DNA from: Pseudomonas sp. LD120
Lineage (GTDB): Bacteria; Pseudomonadota; Gammaproteobacteria; Pseudomonadales; Pseudomonadaceae
Assembly (NCBI RefSeq): GCF_009861525.1
Contig: NZ_WVHL01000003.1
Location: forward strand, 1,488,001 to 1,552,000
Direction: 5' to 3'
DNA: 64,000 nucleotides
The translations under genes were made by a program, and so were the position numbers. Each line of letters starts with the position of its first letter. The stretch's first letter is position 1. Below the pieces are notes generated by a model, which was not told where the DNA came from, made no database searches, and was given only the letters and a program-made list of their open reading frames with translations. Positions 24,556-34,316 of this stretch are shown here, piece after piece.

Positions 24556-25152
24556 ATGGCTGGAAGACCCCGCGAATTCGATCGCAACCAGGCGTTGCGC
24601 CAAGCGCTTGAGCTGTTCTGGGCCCGTGGATTTGAAACCACCTCCATGGCCGATCTGGTGGCGGCCCTGGGGATCGCCTCGGCGCGGATCTACGCCGCCT
24701 TCGGTTCCAAGGAGGCGCTGTTTCGCGAGGCCATCGAACTCTATGAAAGCCACGAGGGCGGTTTTGCCGACCAGGCCCTGGGCGAAGCCAGCGCCTATGT
24801 CGCCATCGAGCGCATGCTCAAGGAGGCGGTGGCGCTCTACACCCGGGCCGGTCATCCCCAGGGCTGCATGGTGGTGTCCTCGGCGGTGAACTGCTCCAGC
24901 GACAACGACGGCGTGCGTGAGTGGCTGGCCGAGCATCGCCGGGCTCGTACCGCGAGCATCATCCAGCGCCTGGAAACGGCGGTGCAATCCGGCGAACTGC
25001 CGGCACACACCGATGCAACTTCCCTGGGGGATTATTACTCTACGGTGCTGCACGGGCTGTCGGTACAGGCCCGGGACGGGGTCACCCAGGCGCGCCTGCT
25101 CAAAGGGGTGGCGCTGGCCATGACGGTCTTCGAGGCGGCGCAGGGCAACTGA
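24556..25152 (+). CDS. TetR-family transcriptional regulator
   Basis: The 198-residue protein starts [20 protein letters not shown] with a classic TetR N-terminal helix-turn-helix ([20 protein letters not shown], then AFGSKEALF). The C-terminal ligand domain contains [13 protein letters not shown], found in a common pseudomonad TetR subgroup. The likely targets are its own promoter, the hydrolase/isomerase pair upstream or the exporter downstream. Ligand unknown. Confidence 0.87.
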   Translation: MAGRPREFDRNQALRQALELFWARGFETTSMADLVAALGIASARIYAAFGSKEALFREAIELYESHEGGFADQALGEASAYVAIERMLKEAVALYTRAGHPQGCMVVSSAVNCSSDNDGVREWLAEHRRARTASIIQRLETAVQSGELPAHTDATSLGDYYSTVLHGLSVQARDGVTQARLLKGVALAMTVFEAAQGN

Positions 25153-25313
25153 TCAGGCGCCTGCCAGCCTGTGTCGCGCAAAAAAACAGGCAGCGATACC
25201 GCAGCACCAGCTGCGCAAGCGGGCAGCCCCCGGTCATGGTTCCTGGCCCGGGTTGTGCATTTTTATCGGGTCCTGGACCTGTTCGATCATCGATAGAGTA
25301 TTACGACCCGCCC
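25153..25313. other. intergenic region before the exporter gene
   Basis: These 161 bases presumably carry the promoter of the SotB-like gene. A short palindrome GGTCCTGGACC and a T-rich stretch lie in the last 60 bases; no defined site could be assigned. Confidence 0.35.
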
Positions 25314-26492
25314 ATGAGCAACTCCGCGGCTACACCTCAAGGCAACTGGCAGCCGGTCATCGCGTTGGCGCTGGCGGCCTTTGTCTTCAACACCACCGAG
25401 TTCGTGCCGGTGGGGCTGCTCAGCGCCATCGGCGCCAGCTTTGAACTGCCCACCGCGCGGGTCGGGCTGATGCTCACGATCTACGCCTGGGTGGTGTCCT
25501 TGACCTCGCTGCCGGTGATGCTGCTGACCCGCAACGTCGAGCGGCGCAGGTTGCTCACGGTGCTGTTCGGGCTGTTCATCGTCAGCCATGTGCTGTCCAG
25601 CCTGGCCAACAGCTTCGGTCTGTTGATGCTCAGCCGCATCGGCGTGGCCCTGGCCCATGCCCTGTTCTGGTCCATCACCGCGTCACTGGCGGTGCGTCTG
25701 GCGCCGCCGGGCAAGCAAGTGCAAGCCTTGGGGCTGCTGGCCACCGGCACCTCGCTGGCCATGGTTCTGGGGATTCCCCTGGGGCGCCTGCTGGGCGAGG
25801 CCCTGGGCTGGCGCACCACCTTCAGTGTGATCGCGGCCATGGCCGGTTTGCTGGTGCTGTGGCTGATGCGCAGCTTGCCGCTGTTGCCCAGCCAGAACTC
25901 CGGTTCCCTGCGCAGCTTGCCGCTGCTGTTCAAGCGCCCGGCGTTGGTGGCGATCTATGGCCTGACGGCGCTGGTGGTCACCGCGCAATTCACCGCCTAC
26001 AGCTACATCGAGCCCTTTATCAAGGTGGCGGCCGGGCTAGGCGGGGAGGTGGTGACCCTGGTGCTGCTGGTGTTCGGTGGTGCCGGGATCATTGGTTCAC
26101 TGCTGTTCAGCGTGCTGCATCGCCACAGCCCCCAGGGCTTCTTGCTGACCGCGGTGCTGTTGCTGGCGCTGTGCCTGAGCCTGCTGTTGCCGCTCAACGG
26201 TCACGTCTGGTCCCTGGTGGCGCTGAGCGTGGCCTGGGGCATGGCGATCATGGGCTTTGGCCTGGCCCTGCAATCCAAGGTGCTGGTGCTGGCGCCGGAC
26301 GCCACCGATGTGGCGATGGCGATGTTCTCCGGGATCTACAACATCGGCATCGGCGCTGGTGCGCTGTTGGGCAGTTGGGTCGGCGGACAGTTGGGGTTTG
26401 CCTATGTCGGCCTGGCGGGCGGCGCCCTGGCGAGTCTGGCCTTGCTGCTCTACAGCCTGGCCCTGCGGCGCATCACCCGCAGCAACCTGTAG
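25314..26492 (+). CDS. SotB-like MFS sugar efflux transporter
   Basis: The 392-residue protein has 12 hydrophobic segments and opens with [18 protein letters not shown], the signature of the SotB/YdeA arabinose-like exporter subgroup of drug:H+ antiporter-1 transporters. [21 protein letters not shown] and [11 protein letters not shown] are further family motifs. It acts at the inner membrane, exporting sugars or related compounds. The TAG stop is supplied by the first bases of a repeat element (GTAGCCGCTGCC), so the last residues may have been set by that insertion. Confidence 0.84.
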   Translation: MSNSAATPQGNWQPVIALALAAFVFNTTEFVPVGLLSAIGASFELPTARVGLMLTIYAWVVSLTSLPVMLLTRNVERRRLLTVLFGLFIVSHVLSSLANSFGLLMLSRIGVALAHALFWSITASLAVRLAPPGKQVQALGLLATGTSLAMVLGIPLGRLLGEALGWRTTFSVIAAMAGLLVLWLMRSLPLLPSQNSGSLRSLPLLFKRPALVAIYGLTALVVTAQFTAYSYIEPFIKVAAGLGGEVVTLVLLVFGGAGIIGSLLFSVLHRHSPQGFLLTAVLLLALCLSLLLPLNGHVWSLVALSVAWGMAIMGFGLALQSKVLVLAPDATDVAMAMFSGIYNIGIGAGALLGSWVGGQLGFAYVGLAGGALASLALLLYSLALRRITRSNL

Positions 26493-26731
26493 CCGCTGCC
26501 GCCGGCTGCGAACGCTCTGCGCGGCAGTGCGCCGAAGGGATGCGGTGCTCTCAAGAGTGCTGCGGGTTCGGCGGCAGATCGCCAGGCAAGGTCCTGCGGA
26601 CCTTTGCGCAGCCTCGCCGGGGCTCGGCAGCGGCTACAGGATTGCGCAAGTCGCGGGAATCGAGGCGGCCTCTTGTAGCCCAGGTTGCGAACGGGTTGCG
26701 CAGCCTCGCCACAGGCTCGGCAGCGGCTACA
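26489..26731. repeat. repeat element with inverted GTAGCCGCTGCC ends
   Basis: The left end GTAGCCGCTGCC is at 26489-26500. Its exact inverse GGCAGCGGCTAC occurs at about 26626-26637 and 26719-26730, each within a 35-36-base unit TTGCGCAGCCTCGCC...GGCTCGGCAGCGGCTACA. A related element lies at 53296-53475. The segment between SotB and fetF contains no gene. Confidence 0.7.
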
Positions 26732-26761
26732 GTTCGCAGGGGGCGGGAACGCCCGCCAAGG

Positions 26762-27976
26762 TTAGCGGCGTCGGGCTTCAGGCCAGCAGGCCACCAGCAC
26801 CAGCAGCAGCGCCGCCAGCAGGTAGGGCAGGCGCGGGTCCTGCCCGTAGATCAGGGTGCCCGCCAGGGGGCCGACCACCACTCCCAGGCCTTGGGCCGCG
26901 CCGACGGAACCGGCGGTGGCGCCTTGCTCGGCGGCGTCCACCGCGTTGCTGGCCAGGGCAGCGAAGGAGGGGAAGATCCAGCCCATGCCGGCGGCCGCAA
27001 CCAAGAACCCCAGCCACAGCACCCAGGCCTGGGCCGCGACGATGCATCCGGCAAAACCCAGCGCCGCCACCAGGGCGCCGATGCGAATCATCCGCAGTGG
27101 CGGCCACTCCAGCTTGCGTACCAGCAGTTGCGAGGCGATCAGCGCCACCCCCACCAGGGTCAGGGCGACACCGGCGGTCTGCGCTGCCTCGGCCGGGCCC
27201 ATGCCCAGGCGGTCGAGGGCGAAGAAGCCGACAGTGATCTGCGCCATGGCCACGCACAGCATGGCGACGAACCCCACCAGCAACGGTCGGCGCAGGCGCG
27301 GGTCGCTCAGGCGCACCGATTTGGGCGGCTGCTTGAGGTGCCGCTCCTGGCGCGGCAGCCGCGCCTTGAGCAAGGCGAAGCCCAGCAGCGGCAGCACGGC
27401 CAGTACGTAGAACGGCAGGCTCAGGCTATGGCGCGCCAGTAGCGCGGCAATCGCCGGGCCCAGCACCAGGCCGCAGGCGTTGGCCGCCCCCAGGGACGCC
27501 ATGGCCCGGGCCCGGTGTCGGGGTTCGATGTTGTCGGCGATCAGCGCGTAACCGCCCACCGGGATCGCTGCATAGAACACCCCGATCAGGCCCCGTCCCA
27601 GCAGCAGCCCGGCAAACGCCAGCAGTGCCGAGGGCAGGGCGTGCAGCGCCAGGTCGATGAACAGGCTGAGGGCAATAAAGGCCAGGGTGAAGCCGCCGGT
27701 GCCCAGCAGCAGGATGCGCCGTCGGCCGAGGCGGTCGCTGGCCCGGCCCCAGGGCCGGGCCAGGAGCATCCAGATCACCCCGGAAACGGTCACCGCCATG
27801 CCTGCCTGCCAGGTGGCCAGGCCGAGAATCCGCGCGATGGGGCCGATCAGCGAGACGAAGGCCATCATCGCCATGGTGCAGGTCAGGTTGGCCAGCAGCA
27901 GCGGCCGCAGGTCGAAGGTCGGTGCGGCGTGGCCTGTTTGCAGCGTGTCGAGGGGCAGCGGTTGCGTGTCGCTCAT
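26762..27976 (-). CDS. fetF: MFS transporter of the enantio-pyochelin uptake operon
   Basis: The 404-residue protein has about 12 membrane helices and the MFS loop GRASDRLGRRRILLLG. It starts 3 bases after the fetE stop and is last in fetABCDEF. The place in the operon implies a role in moving enantio-pyochelin or its iron complex across the inner membrane, as importer beside FetCDE or as exporter. The symbol rests on gene order recalled from P. protegens; direction of transport cannot be read from the sequence. A short hairpin (26742-26757) follows. Confidence 0.8.
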   Translation of the reverse strand: MSDTQPLPLDTLQTGHAAPTFDLRPLLLANLTCTMAMMAFVSLIGPIARILGLATWQAGMAVTVSGVIWMLLARPWGRASDRLGRRRILLLGTGGFTLAFIALSLFIDLALHALPSALLAFAGLLLGRGLIGVFYAAIPVGGYALIADNIEPRHRARAMASLGAANACGLVLGPAIAALLARHSLSLPFYVLAVLPLLGFALLKARLPRQERHLKQPPKSVRLSDPRLRRPLLVGFVAMLCVAMAQITVGFFALDRLGMGPAEAAQTAGVALTLVGVALIASQLLVRKLEWPPLRMIRIGALVAALGFAGCIVAAQAWVLWLGFLVAAAGMGWIFPSFAALASNAVDAAEQGATAGSVGAAQGLGVVVGPLAGTLIYGQDPRLPYLLAALLLVLVACWPEARRR

Positions 27977-27979
27977 GAG

Positions 27980-28810
27980 TTATCTCTGGGTTGAATGAAA
28001 GGGCAGGCGGCCGTCGACCATCACCAGCGCTCGACCGCGGACTAGTTCCAGGCTGGCGTCGACGCCGTAGACCTCGCGCAGCAACGCTTGATTGATGACC
28101 TCCAGGGCCGGGCCGGCGGCGGCCACGGCGCCGTTGTGCAGCACCACCACCTGCTGGCTGAAACCCAGGGCCAGGTTGATGTCGTGGACCACCACCAGGG
28201 TGATCAACTGGCGTTCGCGGGTGGCGCGGGTGATGGCCTCCACCACCTGGCACTGGTGGTACAGGTCCAGGGCGCTGGTGGGTTCGTCCAGCAACAGCAC
28301 CCGGGGCTGGCGCACCAGGGCCTGGGCCAGCCCCACCAGTTGGCGCTGGCCACCGGACAAGGCGTCGATCGGGCGGTCGGCCAGGGCGGTCAGGTCCAGG
28401 TCTTGCAGCACCTGCTCAACCCCGTGCAGCACCGCGGCACTGGGCCGGCCAGGGGCGAAGCCGGCACCGCGATGCCCGGCCATGGCGGCGCTGAGCACCG
28501 CTTCGAAGGCGCACAGGCGGGTGCGCTCCGGCAGGCTCTGGGGCAGGTAGACGATGTGCTGCGCCCGTTCGACCTGGGGCAGGCGGTTCAGGTCGACGCC
28601 ATCGAGCAGCACCTGCCCGGTGGTTTTCTGCAACCCGGCGATGCCCCGCAGCAGGGTCGATTTGCCCGCCGCGTTGGGGCCGATCAGCGCGGTCAGGGTG
28701 CCGGGGGCCAGGGGCGGCAGGCTCACGTCGCGCAGTACCTGTCGGCTGCCGTAATGCATGTTCAGGCCAGCGGTGCACAGCCCGGGCGGGGAAGGGGCGG
28801 TCAGGCTCAC
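27980..28810 (-). CDS. fetE: ABC transporter ATPase, ferri-enantio-pyochelin import
   Basis: A GTG start at 28810 overlaps the fetD stop (GTGA) with GAGG 6 bases upstream, giving 276 residues, normal for FecE-type ATPases. Walker A is IGPNAAGKST, the signature LSGGQRQLVGLAQAL, and Walker B LLLDEPTSALD. It should energise FetD for uptake of the ferric siderophore delivered by FetC. The open frame continues upstream without a stop, but that part lies antisense-free inside fetD in another frame and is not coding. Confidence 0.86.
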   Translation of the reverse strand: MSLTAPSPPGLCTAGLNMHYGSRQVLRDVSLPPLAPGTLTALIGPNAAGKSTLLRGIAGLQKTTGQVLLDGVDLNRLPQVERAQHIVYLPQSLPERTRLCAFEAVLSAAMAGHRGAGFAPGRPSAAVLHGVEQVLQDLDLTALADRPIDALSGGQRQLVGLAQALVRQPRVLLLDEPTSALDLYHQCQVVEAITRATRERQLITLVVVHDINLALGFSQQVVVLHNGAVAAAGPALEVINQALLREVYGVDASLELVRGRALVMVDGRLPFHSTQR

Positions 28811-29874
28811 AGGACACCTCGGCGGTTGCGCATGACAATCGCCATGAAGAACGGAATGCCCACCAGGGCGGTGACGATGCCTACCGGCACCAGCACCCCG
28901 GGGATCAGGGCCTTGCTGGCGATCGAGGCCATGGACAGGATCAGCCCACCGCTGAGCACGCTGGCCGGCAGGAACAGCCGATGGTCCTCGCCCACCAGCA
29001 GGCGGGCGATGTGCGGGGCGATCAGGCCGATAAAACCGATGGTGCCGACAAAGGACACCGCCAGGGCCGACAGCAGGCTGATGCGCAGCAGCGCCAGCAG
29101 GCGCAAACGGCCAACGTCGATGCCGAAGCTGCGGGCCCGTTCCTCGCCCAGGGTCAGGGCGGTCAGGGCCCAGCTCTGGCGCAGGGAAAACGGCAGGCAC
29201 AGGGCCAGGGCCAGGGCCAGCAGCGCGAGCTTTTCCCAGGAGGCCCGGGCCAGGCTGCCCAGGGTCCAGAACACCAGTTGCTGCAGGCTGTCCTGGGTGG
29301 CGACGAACTGCAGCAGGGCCACCAGGGCGTTGAAGGCGAACACCAGGGCGATGCCGAACAGCACCAGACTTTCCACGCCGAAGCCGCGCCAGCGGGCCAG
29401 CAGGTAGAGCAAGGCCACCGAGGCCAGGGCGAAGAGGAAGGCGTTGGCCGAGATCAGGTACTGCGCCGGCACCCCGGGAATGCCCAGGCCCAGGACAATC
29501 GCCAGCGCCGCACCGAAGGCTGCGGCGGCGGACACGCCGAGGGTGAAGGGGCTGGCCAGCGGGTTGTCGAGCACGGTCTGCATCTCGGCTCCGGCCAGGG
29601 CCAGGGCCGCGCCCACCAACACCGCCATCAGCGCGTAGGGCAGGCGCACGTTCCACACGATCACCGTCTCGACCCGGGGCATCGAGCCCGGGTCCCAGAG
29701 CACCTGCAGCAGGCGCGAGAGGCTCATGCCCGAAGGCCCGGTCGTAATATCCAGGGCCAGGGACAGCAGCAAGGCCAGGGCCAGGGCGGACAACAGCAGC
29801 ACCCGGCGGCCATGGCGTTTGCGGTAATGCCCGCTGGCGATGCGCTCCTGCACCTCGGTGGCGGCCCGGGTCAT
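28807..29874 (-). CDS. fetD: FecCD-type permease, ferri-enantio-pyochelin import
   Basis: The 355-residue integral membrane protein belongs to the FecCD/BtuC siderophore permease family, with many hydrophobic helices, NPLASPFTLGVSAAAAFGA and PHIARLLVGEDHR as characteristic stretches. Start at 29874 overlaps the fetC stop (ATGA). It probably works as a homodimer, since only one permease gene is present. It spans the inner membrane with FetE on the cytoplasmic side and FetC outside. Confidence 0.87.
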   Translation of the reverse strand: MTRAATEVQERIASGHYRKRHGRRVLLLSALALALLLSLALDITTGPSGMSLSRLLQVLWDPGSMPRVETVIVWNVRLPYALMAVLVGAALALAGAEMQTVLDNPLASPFTLGVSAAAAFGAALAIVLGLGIPGVPAQYLISANAFLFALASVALLYLLARWRGFGVESLVLFGIALVFAFNALVALLQFVATQDSLQQLVFWTLGSLARASWEKLALLALALALCLPFSLRQSWALTALTLGEERARSFGIDVGRLRLLALLRISLLSALAVSFVGTIGFIGLIAPHIARLLVGEDHRLFLPASVLSGGLILSMASIASKALIPGVLVPVGIVTALVGIPFFMAIVMRNRRGVL

Positions 29875-31004
29875 GGTTGCAGGCTCGTGGCGAACACGCC
29901 GCTGGCGGGAATCGGCATGAAGCGCTGGTACAGCTCGCGTCGGGTCTGGTCCGGGTCCAGGTCCTTGAACAGTTCCGGGTGCAGCCACTTGGCCAGGGCC
30001 TGGACAGCGATCAGGTGCTCCGGCGAGTCATAGAAAATGTGCCACAGGCCATGCACATTGCCCTCGCGCACCGCCCGCAGCTCGTTCAGCGGTGCGCGGT
30101 TGGCGGCCTGGCGCAGGCTGTCCCGAGCCTGTTGCAGGGTGGCGGAATACCCCAGGGTCACGCCGCCCTGGCCGGCGGCGAAGACCCCGGTGGCCACGTA
30201 CACATCCGGATCGCTGGAGAGGATGTATTCCACGTTGAGCACGCCAATCGGCCCGGGGATGCGCCCGTCGGCGATGTTGCGCCCGCCCGCCAGCTTGATC
30301 ATTTCGCCGAAGTTGCCGGTGCCCGGGGAGCCGCAGCAATCCTGCAAACCGGCGAGCATGTCGACGAAGATCTTCGGCTGTTTGACGTTGCCGGCCTTGG
30401 CCAGGGTGTCGCTGACCCGGGCCAGGGACTGCTGGTAGAAGGCGATGAACGCCTCGGCCTGCCGTTCACGGCCCAGGGCCTGCCCCAGCAGGCGCATGCT
30501 GGGCACGGTGTTGCTCAGGGGATGGTCGCTGAAGTCGACGAAGATCACCGCCACCCCGGCGGCTTCCAGCTGCTTCACCGCCTCGCTGTCGGGGCTCGGC
30601 CCGTGGCCGCCGCTCAGGGCCATGATCGCCAGGTCCGGGTGCACCGCCAGGGCCTTTTCGACGCTGAAGGTCTCGGCGGACGTGCCGCCCACCAGCGGCA
30701 CCTTGTCTGCCTCGGGGAAAGCCTTGTGGTAGGCCTCGTAGCCCTGCACGTCGAGGCCGCGAAAGTCCCCTTGCCAACCGGCGAGGCGGGCGAAGGGATT
30801 CTGGCCTTCGAGCAGCGACAGCGAATAGATCATCCGCCCTTCACCCAGGAGGATGTGCTCGACTTTCTCCGGCACCTGGACCTGGCGCCCGGCCAGATCG
30901 GTGAGGGTCGCGGCGCTGGCGGTGGCGGCCCACAGCAGGCCTAGGGGCAGCAGGCCGAGCAAGAGCCCGCGCTGGGCGCGGCGCAAGAAATCACGGTGTG
31001 TCAT
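29871..31004 (-). CDS. fetC: periplasmic siderophore-binding protein
   Basis: The 377-residue protein begins at 31004 (AAGGA 8 bases upstream), overlapping fetB by 14 bases. An N-terminal RR-containing signal (FLRRAQRGLLLGLLPLGLLW) ends near TASAATL, then the type III binding-protein fold with KVEHILLGEGRMIYSLSLLE and DLAIMALSGGHG. It should carry ferri-enantio-pyochelin from the outer-membrane receptor to FetDE. A twin-arginine-like start is visible, but the motif is incomplete, so Sec export is as likely. Confidence 0.86.
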   Translation of the reverse strand: MTHRDFLRRAQRGLLLGLLPLGLLWAATASAATLTDLAGRQVQVPEKVEHILLGEGRMIYSLSLLEGQNPFARLAGWQGDFRGLDVQGYEAYHKAFPEADKVPLVGGTSAETFSVEKALAVHPDLAIMALSGGHGPSPDSEAVKQLEAAGVAVIFVDFSDHPLSNTVPSMRLLGQALGRERQAEAFIAFYQQSLARVSDTLAKAGNVKQPKIFVDMLAGLQDCCGSPGTGNFGEMIKLAGGRNIADGRIPGPIGVLNVEYILSSDPDVYVATGVFAAGQGGVTLGYSATLQQARDSLRQAANRAPLNELRAVREGNVHGLWHIFYDSPEHLIAVQALAKWLHPELFKDLDPDQTRRELYQRFMPIPASGVFATSLQP

Positions 31005-31872
31005 GTAAGGTTTCCTTGAACGATTGAACGGCCCGGCGAGCGACGCGCTTGCGCCACCACAGCAACAGGCCGGTGATGTACAGCAGGGGTAATGACAGGC
31101 CGCAGAGAAACCCCAGCCAGGCGCCGGGTGTGCCCAGCAGCAGGTGCCCGTGGGCGGCGGAAAACAGCGGCTTGACCGCCATCGGCGTGGCTGTGAGCCA
31201 GCCAAACAGCTCCGGGCGCGCGAGCCAGGCACCGCTGGCGGCAATCAGCAACAAGGGCAGGCTCAGCCACGCGGCGGCGAGGTTGTGCCATTCGCGCAGG
31301 CGCCGGGTGCCCTGGCTGCCGGGGCGCAGGCTGGCGGCTTTCCACCAGCTGCGGCGGCCCGGCCACCAGAGGTACAGGCCGCTGCCCAGGGAGCCCAGCA
31401 ACACCAGGCCGCACACCAGCACCAGGGTCGAACCCCAGGCCTGCGGCAACAGCAGGCTGCGGTGCAGTGCCACCAGCTTGGCCAGCCACAGGTCCTCGAA
31501 GACGAAGAAGCCCCGGGGCGCGCCGGTGTAGGGATCGATCATGGCGATGCCGGTGCCGGGGCGCTCCTTGAGGGCACCGAAGACGATCACGTTGTCCGAT
31601 TCGAGAAAGCCCTGGCGCGGTGGCGCCGCGCCGAAGACTTTGTGCAACTGCGGATAGGCGTCGGAGGCGGCCCTGATCCAGGCGTCCTGTTCCAGCAGCG
31701 TGCCGTGCTCGCCGGGGGCCAGTTGCAGCATCGGCGCACCGACCTCCCAGCGCAGGATCGGCCCCTTGAGCTCCAGCAAGGCGCCGCTCAGGCCCAACAA
31801 CGCCAGGAGCAGCCCCAGGCTCAGGGCCAGCCAGCGATGCAGCCGCAGCCAGATCTCACGCATGGGCAGCAT
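30991..31872 (-). CDS. fetB: PepSY-associated membrane protein of the siderophore operon
   Basis: A 293-residue protein with about four membrane helices and PepSY-TM features: LRLHRWLALSLGLLLALLG at the N-terminus, DPYTGAPRG in the periplasmic loop, LHRSLL before helix 2, and LYLWWPGRR. Related proteins are linked to siderophore operons and some are ferric-siderophore reductases using haem bound by conserved His. It lies 7 bases after fetA. Start at 31872 or the ATG three codons later is undecided. Iron reduction during uptake is an attractive inference. Confidence 0.78.
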   Translation of the reverse strand: MLPMREIWLRLHRWLALSLGLLLALLGLSGALLELKGPILRWEVGAPMLQLAPGEHGTLLEQDAWIRAASDAYPQLHKVFGAAPPRQGFLESDNVIVFGALKERPGTGIAMIDPYTGAPRGFFVFEDLWLAKLVALHRSLLLPQAWGSTLVLVCGLVLLGSLGSGLYLWWPGRRSWWKAASLRPGSQGTRRLREWHNLAAAWLSLPLLLIAASGAWLARPELFGWLTATPMAVKPLFSAAHGHLLLGTPGAWLGFLCGLSLPLLYITGLLLWWRKRVARRAVQSFKETLHDTP

Positions 31873-31879
31873 CGGCGGC

Positions 31880-34111
31880 TTACCAGCGGTAGCGCAGGCT
31901 GGCGATGACGCTGCGGTCATAACCGGCGCTGCAATTGGTCAGCGAGCAGCCTTCGTAGTAGTGCTTGTCGGTGAGGTTGGTGGCGTTCACCGCCAGGCGC
32001 AGGCCCTTGGCCGCCGGGATCAGCTTGTCGAAGTCGTAGTGCACCGCCGCATCCAGCAGGGTGTAGGAGGGCACGCGCTGGGTGTTGGCGGCATCGGCCT
32101 GGGTGGAGCCGATGTAACGTACCCCGGCGCCAAAGCCCAGGCCGCCCAAAGGGCCTTCGGGCAGGGTGTAGTCGGCCCACAGCGAGGCCATTTTTTCCGG
32201 GGTGTCGGTGGGGCGTTTGCCCTTCTCCAGCGGGTTGTTGCTCTTGCTCACCTCGGCGTCGTTGTAGGTCAGCGTTGCCAGCAGGTCCAGGCCCCGGGCC
32301 AGGCTGGCCTTGCCTTCGAGCTCGATGCCGCGCACGTTGATCTCGCCGGTCTGGATCTTGTTCAGGCGTTCGGCCGGGTCGGTGGTCAGGACGTTTTCCT
32401 GGGTCAGGTCGAACAGCGACAGGGTGATGTAGCTGTCGATGCCCGGCGGTTGGTACTTGACCCCCACTTCCGATTGCTTGGCGCTGGTGGGCTTGTACGG
32501 CGTGCCGTAGAAGTTGGTGCCCAGTACCGGGTCGAAGGACGTGGAGTAGCTGATGTAGGGCGCCAGGCCGTTGTCCGCCAGGTACACCAGGCCGGTGCGG
32601 TAGGTGAACTTTTCGTCGTTCTGCTTGCTCCCGCTATGTTCCAGGCGATTGTCGGTGCGGGCGCTGGAGCGGTCCTGGCGCCCGCCGACGCTGAGTACCC
32701 AATGCTCGTCGAAGGTGAACTGCTGCTGGGCGTAGACCCCGACCTGATCGGCGCGCTGCACGGTGTTGGTAAAGGGGGTGCTGGGGTTGAACACGCCGCC
32801 ATGCACCGGGTTGTAGATGTCGATGGGCGAGGCAGCGCCGCCGCGCAGGTAGTAGTCCTCGCGGGTGCGCCGGTAGTCCACCCCCAGCAGCGACACCATT
32901 TGCGTGCTGCCCAGATTCCAGCGGGCCTGGGCATTGTTGTCCAGGGAGTAGGTGTCGCCGACGATGCGAAAGCGATAGGCAGAGCGCTTCAACGTGCGTA
33001 GATCCGACTCCAGGGACATGCCGCTGGCGGTGTTGGTCAGCAGGTTGACGTGGCCGTAGCGGGCGCTGGAATTGAGGCTCCAGACATCGTTCAGGCGCTG
33101 CTCCAGCAAGTAGCCCAGTGAGTACTGGGTGCGGTGGTTGTCCAGCCCCGGTTCATCGAGGAAGACGTTGTGCTTGAGCTTGCCATTGGGGTTGCCGAGC
33201 AGGGTGCCTTGGGCCGGCAGGGACACCCTGGGTGCGCCGAACGCATCCTGGGTGTAGTCGGCCAGCAGGGTCAGGCGGGTGTCGTCGTTGGGCTTCCAGG
33301 TGAAGGAGGGCGCGAAGTACTGCTTGTCGTCCTTGATGTGCTCGAACTGGGTGCCGCTGTCACGTTCCAGGCCCACCAGGCGGTAGAGGAACTGCCCTTC
33401 ATCGTCCAGCGGGCCGCTGAAGTCGAACTGGCCCTGGGCCCGGTCGAAACTGCCGCCCTGGATCTGCACTTCATGGAAGGGCTGCTCCAGCGGTCGCTTG
33501 CTGATCTGGTTGACCACGCCCCCCGGCGAGTTCTGGCCGAACAGCACCGAGGCCGGGCCCTTGAGCACATCGATGCGTTCCAGGCCATAGGCTTCGACCT
33601 TGGGCCAGGCCTGGGCGGTGTTGCCCTTGAGGCCATCGCGGAGCATGCCGGTGGTGACGTCGAAACCGCGGATCGAGATCGTGTCGAAGCGCTGGCTGGC
33701 GGCGGTGGTATTGGCCTGGACCCCGGCGGTGTAGCGCAGCGCCTCGTTCACCGACTGCACCTGCTGGGCATCCATCTGGTCGCGGGTGATCACGGAAATC
33801 GACTGAGGAATTTCACTCAGCGAGGCATCGGTCTTGGTCCCGCTGAGGCTGCGCTTGGCCACGTAGCCGCTTTGCTGGCCGGTGGGGGAATCGACCTGGG
33901 TGGCGCTGACCACGCTGGTGTCCAGGGTCAGGGTGTGGTCCTTGTCGGCCTCGCCATCGGCGGCCAGCGCGGCGCCGGCCTGGGTCAACGACAGGCCCAG
34001 GGCCAGGCTGTGGATCAGGCACGCCAGCGAACTGCGGCGCAGCGCCGGACGCAGGACCGGACAATCGGCCGGCCAACCTTGGGTGTTTTGGTGCGCAACG
34101 CGGCTACCCAT
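31880..34111 (-). CDS. fetA: TonB-dependent outer-membrane receptor for ferri-enantio-pyochelin
   Basis: The 743-residue protein has a long N-terminal signal, a plug domain (SEIPQSISVITRDQMDAQQV, then SIRGFDVT, IDVLKGPASVLFGQNSPGG) and a beta barrel ending in the aromatic C-terminus SVIASLRYRW. It lacks the N-terminal STN signalling domain, so regulation is through PchR rather than a FecR-type anti-sigma factor. It is the first gene of fetABCDEF, with a Fur-like box and a PchR-box candidate upstream. Substrate specificity is inferred from the adjoining enantio-pyochelin genes. Confidence 0.88.
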   Translation of the reverse strand: MGSRVAHQNTQGWPADCPVLRPALRRSSLACLIHSLALGLSLTQAGAALAADGEADKDHTLTLDTSVVSATQVDSPTGQQSGYVAKRSLSGTKTDASLSEIPQSISVITRDQMDAQQVQSVNEALRYTAGVQANTTAASQRFDTISIRGFDVTTGMLRDGLKGNTAQAWPKVEAYGLERIDVLKGPASVLFGQNSPGGVVNQISKRPLEQPFHEVQIQGGSFDRAQGQFDFSGPLDDEGQFLYRLVGLERDSGTQFEHIKDDKQYFAPSFTWKPNDDTRLTLLADYTQDAFGAPRVSLPAQGTLLGNPNGKLKHNVFLDEPGLDNHRTQYSLGYLLEQRLNDVWSLNSSARYGHVNLLTNTASGMSLESDLRTLKRSAYRFRIVGDTYSLDNNAQARWNLGSTQMVSLLGVDYRRTREDYYLRGGAASPIDIYNPVHGGVFNPSTPFTNTVQRADQVGVYAQQQFTFDEHWVLSVGGRQDRSSARTDNRLEHSGSKQNDEKFTYRTGLVYLADNGLAPYISYSTSFDPVLGTNFYGTPYKPTSAKQSEVGVKYQPPGIDSYITLSLFDLTQENVLTTDPAERLNKIQTGEINVRGIELEGKASLARGLDLLATLTYNDAEVSKSNNPLEKGKRPTDTPEKMASLWADYTLPEGPLGGLGFGAGVRYIGSTQADAANTQRVPSYTLLDAAVHYDFDKLIPAAKGLRLAVNATNLTDKHYYEGCSLTNCSAGYDRSVIASLRYRW

Positions 34112-34133
34112 GCTTCACTCCGTGATGGGGATT

Positions 34134-34160
34134 AAATGAGAATGCAAACGTATCTCATTT
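34134..34160 (-). promoter_or_regulatory. Fur-box-like inverted repeat upstream of fetA
   Basis: AAATGAGA and TCTCATTT are exact inverses separated by 11 bases, and the inner 19 bases match the Fur consensus at about 11 positions. It lies 23-49 bases before the fetA start, right for iron repression. Confidence 0.65.
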
Positions 34161-34207
34161 GTGCGCCTGGGTTGCCGCCTAAAACTTTGGCTTGAGCGAC
34201 CATTTCT

Positions 34208-34217
34208 TTCGTTTGCG
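34208..34217 (-). promoter_or_regulatory. PchR-box candidate upstream of fetA
   Basis: Read on the minus strand it is CGCAAACGAA, identical to a site upstream of pchD (35354-35363); in both, TGG follows at the same offset. It lies just upstream of the Fur-like box. Confidence 0.5.
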
Positions 34218-34316
34218 GCACCGCGCGGGCAGGGTGCCCGGGGCAGCCGGCGCGCGGTTTCACACCGCCAGGCTGCGGCGTTGTTCAAGGCACCAGGTAT
34301 TCAAGGCCAGGGCGGC

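Noticed and set aside
28811..29656. Upstream extension of the fetE frame into fetD
   Set aside because: The ATPase begins at the GTG overlapping the fetD stop; the extension is out of frame inside fetD and has no transporter features.
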